A stretch of DNA of 64,000 nucleotides, from positions 626,714 through 690,713 of the forward strand of contig NZ_KB907498.1 in assembly GCF_000382065.1 (NCBI RefSeq). The letters run 5' to 3'. The notes beneath the pieces are model-generated. The model saw only the letters and a list, made by a program, of their open reading frames with translations. It searched no databases and was not told where the DNA came from. This document shows positions 58,769-64,000 of the stretch, piece after piece. Origin of the DNA: Stenotrophomonas hibiscicola ATCC 19867. GTDB taxonomy: Bacteria; Pseudomonadota; Gammaproteobacteria; Xanthomonadales; Xanthomonadaceae. Position 1 is the first letter of the stretch. Each line of letters begins with the position of its first letter. The translations under genes were made by a program, and so were the position numbers.

Positions 58769-60028
58769 CTAGCGCTTGGCCCTGCCCGGGACCGTCTCGG
58801 GCAGGGTCCACAGCACCGGCAGCACCAGCACCGCCACCAACGCGATCATCGCGCCCGGCGCCGCTGCCCAGCCGCTGCGCTCCACCCACCATTGCGCCAG
58901 CCACGGCGTTGCGCCACCGAAGAATGCAGTGGCCATGGTTACCCCCAGTGCCAGCCCGCTGACCCTGCCTTCGCCGGGGAACTGCTCGGCCGTGGCCGGC
59001 GCCGCCACCGCGCTGATGCCACCGGCCACGCAGGCCAGCACTACCGCCGCCAGCGCGATGCCCAGTGCGGTCGCCTGCGCCATCCACGCGAACAGGGACA
59101 GCGGCAGCAGCGCTGCCAGCACGGTCAAACCCAACAGCATCGGCCGTCGTCCGAAGCGGTCGGACAACGCGCCGCACAGCGGCGTGATCGCAATGACCGC
59201 CACCGCCGCGATCGTCGACAACCACAGCGCATCGCCTTCATCATGCCCCCGTGCGTGCAGGAACGCCGGTACATAGGTGATGCCCACGTAGTAGGTGATC
59301 GAGCCCAAGGCGGAGATCGCAAAGGTGCGCGCCACCGCCAGCGGGTGGTGGCGCAGCACGTGCCGAAGTGGCGTGGCCGGGATGCTGCCCTCGCGCCGCT
59401 GGCGCTCGAACTCCGGCGACTCGTGCATGCCCGAACGCGCAACCAGGATCACCAGCGCGAGCGCAGCCCCAACGAAGAACGGAATCCGCCAGCCCCAGCT
59501 GTCCAGCTGCGGTGTGGGCAGCAGCGCGACGGTAAGTGCAGAGATCGCTACCGCCAGCAGGGCGCCCACTTCGCTGGCGGCCGAGGCCAGCGAGGTCACC
59601 AGGCCACGTCGTCGCGCCGGTGCGCTTTCCAGCAGGTACGCCACCACCCCGGTGTACTCACCGCCCACCGAAAACGCCATCACGCAGCGCAGGATCAGCA
59701 GCAGCACGCCGGCCGTCGTACCGGCCGTGGCCGCTGTCGGCAGCAGTGCAGTGGCCAGCATCGCCGCTGCCATCAACGCCATCGAAGCCAGCAGCATCCA
59801 GCGCCGGCCCAGGCGGTCGCCCAGGTGGCCGAAGCACAGCGCGCCCAGCGGACGCATCAGGTAGGACACCGCGAAGCCAGCCAAGGTCACCAGCAACGCC
59901 TGCTCGCCACCGCCGAAGAACACCCGCGACAGCACCGTGGCGAAGTACAGGTACAGGGTGAAGTCGTACCACTCCACCACCGTGGACAGGCCCGCCACCC
60001 ACATCGAGCGCTGCCGCGCCGCAGTCAT
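58769..60028 (-). CDS. MFS transporter, metabolite:proton symporter type
   Basis: A 419-residue inner-membrane carrier with 12 helices. MVAGLSTVVEWYDFTLYLYF-like N-terminus and the loop GHLGDRLGRRWML (MFS motif A) place it in the MHS (metabolite:H+ symporter) branch, which carries alpha-ketoglutarate, proline-betaine or similar. GALSDRFGRRPML is the second motif A in the C-half. Substrate unknown. Convergent with the nucleoside hydrolase, so a nucleoside is one guess. No promoter recognised in the 184-bp gap 60029-60212 upstream. Confidence 0.88.
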   Translation of the reverse strand: MTAARQRSMWVAGLSTVVEWYDFTLYLYFATVLSRVFFGGGEQALLVTLAGFAVSYLMRPLGALCFGHLGDRLGRRWMLLASMALMAAAMLATALLPTAATAGTTAGVLLLILRCVMAFSVGGEYTGVVAYLLESAPARRRGLVTSLASAASEVGALLAVAISALTVALLPTPQLDSWGWRIPFFVGAALALVILVARSGMHESPEFERQRREGSIPATPLRHVLRHHPLAVARTFAISALGSITYYVGITYVPAFLHARGHDEGDALWLSTIAAVAVIAITPLCGALSDRFGRRPMLLGLTVLAALLPLSLFAWMAQATALGIALAAVVLACVAGGISAVAAPATAEQFPGEGRVSGLALGVTMATAFFGGATPWLAQWWVERSGWAAAPGAMIALVAVLVLPVLWTLPETVPGRAKR

Positions 60029-60212
60029 TGCGTGTTCGCCTTCAACAGCCTCGGTCCCGGTTGGGCAGGTTCCGCGCAGCGTGGCATGGACGGGGTGAAA
60101 TGCCGGTCATCGGCTGTCGACTGCGTGCATGCACTGGGTTTCATGACCGGTGAAGCGCTCACCGCCAAGGCCGAAGCAGAAGCATCCTTGCTGGAACACA
60201 AGGCCGGGCAAC

Positions 60213-61526
60213 TCAGCCCGGCAGCTGCAGTTCCGCCCGCAGCCCGCCACCCTCGCGGTTGTGCAACCTCAGCGAACCACCCAGCGACTGCGCCAGCTGC
60301 ACCGCGATGGCCAGTCCCAGACCGGTCCCTCCGGTATCGCGGTTGCGCGAGCTCTCCAGCCGGTGGAACGGTGCCAGCACTGCCTGCAGCTGGTCCTCGG
60401 GAATGCCGGGGCCACGGTCGGAAATGCTGATCCACACCCTTCCGGCCGTATCGCGGCCCGCCTCGATCTCGGCGGCGCCGGCGTAGCGCAATGCGTTGTC
60501 GACCAGATTGCCGACCACGCGGCGCAGCGGCTGCGGCCAGGTCTGCACGACCAGTCCAGCGGGCGCACCGCCAGTGACCGGCTTGCCCATGTCCTCGTAG
60601 TCGCCGACCACACTGGCGAGGAACGCGCCCAGGTCCATCGACACCGGCGCGCCAGCGGCAACGTGGCTGCTGCGCGCATAGGCCACGCCCTCACGCACCA
60701 GCTGCCCAAGGTGATCGAGGTCGGCCAGCAGGCGCTGCTGGGTGCTGTCTTCAGGCAGGGTCTCCACCCGAAGCTTCATGCGCGTGATGGGGGTCTGCAG
60801 GTCATGCGAGATCGCGGCCAGGATCTGCAGGCGTTCACTGACATGGCCACGAATGCGTGCCTGCAGGGCATTGAGTGCGGCTGCTGCGCCGCCTACTTCC
60901 GCAGGGCCATCTTCAGGCAGTGCAGGCCCGTCCTTGCCCGGCTGCAGATGCTCCACCGCATGCGACAACTGCTGCAGCGGGCGCATGGCCAGACGCACTG
61001 CCAGCCACGCGCACACCAGCAGCAGCGCCAGCTGCAGCAGCAGCACGGCGGGCAGCCAACGTGCCAGCGGCAGGCCCGACGGGGTGACTTCAATGGTCAA
61101 GGGTGTGCCGTCGTGCAGGCGCAGTTCCACCTCGAACCGCTCCGGCAGGCGAGCCACCTGGCGCGCCTGCAACGGATAGCGGTGCTGCAGGCTGTCGTCG
61201 ATGATCGCCGTGACCTGGCGTGCACGATCGGTCTGCAGCCCTGGTCCGGCCGCGGCCGGGCGCAGCAGATAGCGGTAGGTGCGCCGCTCCAGCCGCGGCA
61301 CCCAGGCCTCACGCTGCTCCGCAGGCAAATGTTCCAGCAGCGCGACGCTCACTGCCACATCCTCGTCGAGGTTGCGCAGCATCATGCTGCGGGTGGACTG
61401 GTAGCGTTCGAAGAACAGCAGGCCGAAGGACAGTGCGTGGGCCAGGGACAGTCCGCCCAGCAGCACCAGCAGCAGACGCGCCGACAGCGTGCGTGGCCAG
61501 CGTGGACGACGTGCGGCGGTGTTCAT
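60213..61526 (-). CDS. Sensor histidine kinase, EnvZ-like architecture
   Basis: A 437-residue inner-membrane kinase. Membrane segments are at about 17-39 and 158-178, enclosing a periplasmic sensor domain of about 118 residues. A HAMP-like region follows, then the dimerisation helix LQILAAISHDLQTPITRMKL with phospho-acceptor His241. The ATPase domain shows VVGNLVDNALRYAGA (N box), ISDRGPGIPEDQ (G1) and GGTGLGLAIAVQLAQSLGG (G2). It is coupled to the OmpR-type regulator by a 4-nt overlap. The signal is unknown; the linked secreted hydrolase and thioredoxin suggest an envelope cue. Confidence 0.93.
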   Translation of the reverse strand: MNTAARRPRWPRTLSARLLLVLLGGLSLAHALSFGLLFFERYQSTRSMMLRNLDEDVAVSVALLEHLPAEQREAWVPRLERRTYRYLLRPAAAGPGLQTDRARQVTAIIDDSLQHRYPLQARQVARLPERFEVELRLHDGTPLTIEVTPSGLPLARWLPAVLLLQLALLLVCAWLAVRLAMRPLQQLSHAVEHLQPGKDGPALPEDGPAEVGGAAAALNALQARIRGHVSERLQILAAISHDLQTPITRMKLRVETLPEDSTQQRLLADLDHLGQLVREGVAYARSSHVAAGAPVSMDLGAFLASVVGDYEDMGKPVTGGAPAGLVVQTWPQPLRRVVGNLVDNALRYAGAAEIEAGRDTAGRVWISISDRGPGIPEDQLQAVLAPFHRLESSRNRDTGGTGLGLAIAVQLAQSLGGSLRLHNREGGGLRAELQLPG

Positions 61527-62263
61527 TCGTCCGGCCCCAGCAATTGCACCGGCAGGCTGAACACATACCCTTCGCTGCGCACGGTCTTGATGTAGGTCGG
61601 CTCGCGCGCGTCATCACCCAGGCGCTGGCGCACGCGGCTGACCAGCAGGTCGATCGAGCGATCAAACAGTTCGGCATCACGGCCCTGGGTGAGGCTGAGC
61701 AGCTGGTCGCGGCTGAGCACCCGATTGGCGTGATCGAGGAACACGCGCAACAGGCGGAACTCGGCGCCGCTGAGCGGATACGCGGTGCCCTGTGCATCCA
61801 GCAGGTGGCGGGCGGTGGTATCCAGGCGCCACTCGCCGAAGGCCAACTGGCGGCCGGCTTCGCTCACCTGCAGGTTCGGCGGCAGCATCTGCGTGCGACG
61901 GATCACCGCATTGATGCGTGCCAGTAGCTCGCGCGAAGAAAAGGGCTTGGTCACGTAGTCGTCGGCGCCCATTTCAAGGCCGATGATGCGGTCGGTCTCG
62001 TCGTCGCGCGCGGTCAGCAGCACCACCGGTACCGCCCGATGCTTGCCGGCGCGCAGGTTGCGGCACAGGCTCAGCCCGTCCTCGCCCGGCATCATCACGT
62101 CCAGCACCACCAGATCCACGGCATGGGTATCCATCAGCGCCCGCATGGCCCGGCCACCGTCGGCCTGGCTCACGCGCAGGCCGTTGCGCTGGAGGTAGTC
62201 GGCCAGCATCTGGCGGATCTCGCTGTCATCGTCGACGACCAGGATGTGCGGTACATGGTTCAT
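61523..62263 (-). CDS. OmpR-family response regulator
   Basis: A 246-residue regulator. The receiver has the acidic DDD near residues 11-13, phospho-acceptor Asp55 in LVVLDVMMPG and Lys106 in DDYVTKPF. The C-terminal winged helix (LSGAEFRLLRVFLDHANRVL, DRSIDLLVSRVRQRLGDDAR, IKTVRSEGYVFSLP) is of the OmpR type, which binds tandem direct repeats. The operon's upstream region carries three copies of TGTA-N6-TGTA, a direct repeat with a 10-bp period, so autoregulation is likely. Its ATG lies 57 nt after the thioredoxin gene. Confidence 0.93.
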   Translation of the reverse strand: MNHVPHILVVDDDSEIRQMLADYLQRNGLRVSQADGGRAMRALMDTHAVDLVVLDVMMPGEDGLSLCRNLRAGKHRAVPVVLLTARDDETDRIIGLEMGADDYVTKPFSSRELLARINAVIRRTQMLPPNLQVSEAGRQLAFGEWRLDTTARHLLDAQGTAYPLSGAEFRLLRVFLDHANRVLSRDQLLSLTQGRDAELFDRSIDLLVSRVRQRLGDDAREPTYIKTVRSEGYVFSLPVQLLGPDE

Positions 62264-62320
62264 TGCGTTCTCGATGAAGACGGAGGTCAGGGCCGCGCTG
62301 CGCGGCCATGGTAGCGCGGC

Positions 62321-62866
62321 TCAGGGGCTGGCCAGCAGGCGCTGGATCTCGCTTTCGGTACGTGCGTAGTCGCCCTCGCCGTAATGGCGGTAGACCACCC
62401 GCCCCTGCCGGTCGAGCAGGTACAGTGCGGGCCAGAAGCGGTTGCGCCAGGCGTTCCAGATCCGGTATTGGTTGTCCTGCACCACCGGCCAGGTGATGTC
62501 CAACCGTGCGATGGCCTTGCGCACGTTGCCGGGCAGCCCTTCATGGGCAAACTCCGGCGTATGCACGCCGATCACCCTCAGACCCTGCGGCGCGTAGCGT
62601 GCATGCCACCGGTGAACATACGGCGCCACGTTGAGGCAGTTGCTGCAGGTGTAGGTCCAGAACTCGACCAGCACCACCTGCCCGCGCAACTGCTTCAGTG
62701 TGAGCGGTGGGCTGTTGTGCCAGGGCCCGCCACCGTCGAACCCGGCGGCGGGAACGGCCTGTGCCGGCTGCGCGTCGGCCTCCGGGCTGCGCCAGGCCAT
62801 CAGTAGCGCAGCCCCACCCAGCAGGCTCAGCAGCAACGGCAGCGCACACACACGCAGGGCGGCCAT
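62321..62866 (-). CDS. Membrane-tethered thioredoxin-like protein
   Basis: A 181-residue envelope protein with an N-terminal anchor or signal peptide (VCALPLLLSLLGGAALLMAW). The thioredoxin fold has the redox motif Cys74-Ser-Asn-Cys77 in FWTYTCSNCLNV, then the family's HTPEFAHE, DNQYRIWNAWRNRFWPALYL (the cis-Pro loop) and DRQGRVVYRHYGEGDY. This is the C-terminal-thioredoxin type seen in DipZ/TlpA-like proteins. It follows the alpha/beta-hydrolase gene by 3 nt and precedes the regulator, so the four genes are one operon. Confidence 0.88.
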   Translation of the reverse strand: MAALRVCALPLLLSLLGGAALLMAWRSPEADAQPAQAVPAAGFDGGGPWHNSPPLTLKQLRGQVVLVEFWTYTCSNCLNVAPYVHRWHARYAPQGLRVIGVHTPEFAHEGLPGNVRKAIARLDITWPVVQDNQYRIWNAWRNRFWPALYLLDRQGRVVYRHYGEGDYARTESEIQRLLASP

Positions 62867-62869
62867 CGT

Positions 62870-63658
62870 TCAGCCCCCCTGCTCGGCCAGCGGCAATTCG
62901 GCCGGCTTCACTCCCGCCGCTTCCAGGATGCTGTCGGCCACCTGCGCCGGATGCGAAAGCAGCGACACATGGCTGCTGCCGATCGATTGCAGCTGTGCAC
63001 CGATGCGCTTGGCGGTGGCGGCCTGCAGCTGCGGCGACAGCATGCGGTCATCGCGGCTGAGCACGTACCAGCTCGGCTTGCTGCGCCACGCCGCAACGTT
63101 CACTACTTCGCCCAGCGCGCTGGCCTTCAACGGGACCTGCGTGCTGTACAGCAGTGCGGCCGACTTCTTCATCACGTCCGGCGCGAAGTCCTGGGCGACG
63201 GCATCAGCCGGCAACGTCAGGTAGCCATCCCTTTCCTGCAGTCGGGCCAGGCCCGGGCCAACCGGGAAACCCTCGCCCTGTTGCGCCGAAGACTGTCCTG
63301 CATCCGGTGCGAACGCGGCCACGTACACCAGCGCCTGCACCTTCGGGTCATTGCCCGCTTCGGTGATGACCGTGCCACCCCAGCTGTGGCCGACCAGCAC
63401 CACCTTGCCAGGCGCAGCGGCAATCGCACGACGGGTGGCGGCGACGTCGTCGGCCAACGAGGTGAGCGGATTCTGCACAGCCACCGCCGGCAGCTTCCAG
63501 TCATGCAGGGTGCTGATGACCTTGCTCCAGCTGGAGCCATCAGCGAACGCGCCGTGCACCAGGATGACGGTGGGCGGTGCAACGGTATCGGCCTGGGCAG
63601 CGAAGGCAGGGGCGGCGGCGAGGGCGAGAGCGGCGGCCAGCAAGCAGGTACGGATCAT
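62870..63658 (-). CDS. Secreted alpha/beta hydrolase
   Basis: A 262-residue exported hydrolase. The signal peptide is MIRTCLLAAALALAAAPAFA. The oxyanion strand VILVHGAFADGSSW (35-44 region), the nucleophile Ser92 in VGHSWGGT, an Asp in SRDDRML and a late His in SSHVSLLSHP form a complete catalytic triad. It resembles EstC/pyrethroid-esterase-like hydrolases; the substrate is unknown. The ATG at 63656-63658 starts the signal peptide. It is the first gene of a four-gene operon with thioredoxin, regulator and kinase. Confidence 0.88.
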   Translation of the reverse strand: MIRTCLLAAALALAAAPAFAAQADTVAPPTVILVHGAFADGSSWSKVISTLHDWKLPAVAVQNPLTSLADDVAATRRAIAAAPGKVVLVGHSWGGTVITEAGNDPKVQALVYVAAFAPDAGQSSAQQGEGFPVGPGLARLQERDGYLTLPADAVAQDFAPDVMKKSAALLYSTQVPLKASALGEVVNVAAWRSKPSWYVLSRDDRMLSPQLQAATAKRIGAQLQSIGSSHVSLLSHPAQVADSILEAAGVKPAELPLAEQGG

Positions 63659-63733
63659 GGGGGGCACTCCGGAGTTGGGAGTGGCCATTTCCGCCTGCCG
63701 GTGTATCGGCGCTGTTTCTCCGCAGCGCGGAGT

Positions 63734-63747
63734 TGTACCGGACTGTA
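63734..63747 (+). promoter_or_regulatory. TGTAYCNNACTGTA motif, copy 1
   Basis: TGTACCGGACTGTA, a direct repeat TGTA-N6-TGTA with a 10-bp period. It pairs with copy 2 as a large inverted repeat (12 of 15 positions, 15-nt spacer). Confidence 0.6.
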
Positions 63748-63764
63748 GGGCGCAGGCGGGTTTC

Positions 63765-63778
63765 TACAGTGGGATACA
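63765..63778 (-). promoter_or_regulatory. TGTAYCNNACTGTA motif, copy 2 (inverted)
   Basis: TGTATCCCACTGTA on the minus strand, facing copy 1. It lies 106 bp upstream of the hydrolase start codon. Confidence 0.6.
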
Positions 63779-63871
63779 TTCGCGCGCCGGTCCTGGCCGG
63801 GCGCTTTCGGGTGGATATCGCTGCCCGCACGCGGGCGCGCAACGCCCCGATGCGCATCAGCGCATCGTCTT

Positions 63872-63885
63872 TGTATCTGACTGTA
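63872..63885 (+). promoter_or_regulatory. TGTAYCNNACTGTA motif, copy 3
   Basis: TGTATCTGACTGTA, the same orientation as copy 1 and 138 bp from it. The shared 15-mer including the preceding T matches copy 1 at 13 positions. Confidence 0.6.
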
Positions 63886-64000
63886 CGAAACCCCGGCCGC
63901 GGCCACAGTCGCTGACAAAACCCCGGGCAACGGCACACGTTGCCGATACCTGCGCCGCCTGGAATGGCTTCCATCGACCACTGGCCCGCAGGACACCACC

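Larger units (their letters stand above)
63659..64000. other. 342-bp upstream region to the window edge, no gene
   Basis: No coding sequence is supported here. The region is the promoter area of the minus-strand hydrolase operon and holds three copies of TGTAYCNNACTGTA. Whatever lies upstream is outside the window. Confidence 0.6.

Noticed and set aside
60029..60212. Possible small gene between the MHS transporter and the kinase
   Set aside because: A short frame reads like peptide sequence on both strands, but there is no start with a ribosome-binding site and no motif.
58892..60430. 512-codon frame opposite the MHS transporter
   Set aside because: Antisense translation with Arg/His/Gln repeats; the minus strand has clear MFS motifs.

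Overview
The window is a stretch of GC-rich gammaproteobacterial chromosome, most likely from the Stenotrophomonas maltophilia complex (Xanthomonadaceae). The evidence is the gene content and order (murJ-ribF-ileS divergent from rpsT, rplU-rpmA-obgE, a GNAT gene fused to the front of minCDE) and about two dozen short GTAG-headed palindromes, often in inverted pairs, which match the SMAG/REP elements known from that species. No tRNA, rRNA, CRISPR array, insertion sequence, prophage or plasmid function was seen. The gene content looks like core genome with several accessory-metabolism operons.

Layout. 1-7.2 kb: housekeeping block with ileS (partial), ribF, murJ, rpsT, obgE, rpmA and rplU. 7.6-14.6 kb: uvrA, a hotdog thioesterase, an unrecognised gene, a periplasmic copper chaperone, an enoyl-CoA hydratase, tesB and a small membrane protein. 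14.8-20.1 kb: an ECF sigma factor fused to a membrane domain, a five-EF-hand secreted protein, the aminoacyl-tRNA-protein transferase bpt, a secreted EEP-fold enzyme and purT. 20.2-23.0 kb: a compact operon of SPFH protein, ribbon-helix-helix regulator, DUF4177 protein, PH-like membrane protein and M15 peptidase, preceded by a GATATC palindrome. 23.3-27.0 kb: DUF423, an SRPBCC/GyrI-like protein and a LuxR-type two-component system. 27.1-30.1 kb: GNAT, minC, minD, minE and a small HExxH protein. 30.2-41.1 kb: a peptide-use neighbourhood with two secreted S9 peptidases, an OPT transporter and a POT transporter, plus DUF819 and DUF1624-like membrane proteins. 41.2-46.2 kb: divergent argO/argP, a small membrane protein, a GNAT and mqo. 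46.5-48.7 kb: a TonB-dependent siderophore receptor with a Fur-like upstream dyad. 48.9-57.2 kb: a malonate-use operon (mdcACDEGBH, a MatC carrier and the GntR regulator mdcY). 57.3-60.0 kb: a small membrane protein, a nucleoside hydrolase and an MHS transporter. 60.2-63.7 kb: a minus-strand operon of secreted alpha/beta hydrolase, membrane-tethered thioredoxin, OmpR-type regulator and histidine kinase.

How the genes work together. The secreted S9 peptidases would release peptides that the OPT and POT carriers import. The mdc operon makes the malonate decarboxylase complex with its own prosthetic-group enzymes, carrier and repressor, so it is self-sufficient for malonate use. MinC/D/E place the division site.

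The most interesting unexplained signals are: (1) three copies of the motif TGTAYCNNACTGTA upstream of the hydrolase-thioredoxin-two-component operon, each a 10-bp-period direct repeat as expected for an OmpR-family site; (2) the SPFH/RHH/DUF4177/PH/M15 operon with its GATATC operator; (3) an orphan ECF sigma factor carrying its own membrane domain; (4) a 34-bp perfect palindrome and a 21-bp-arm hairpin that look like further intergenic repeat families; (5) several genes whose -10 box sits exactly 7 nt before the start codon, suggesting leaderless mRNAs. All functional calls are from reading the sequence; no database search was possible.
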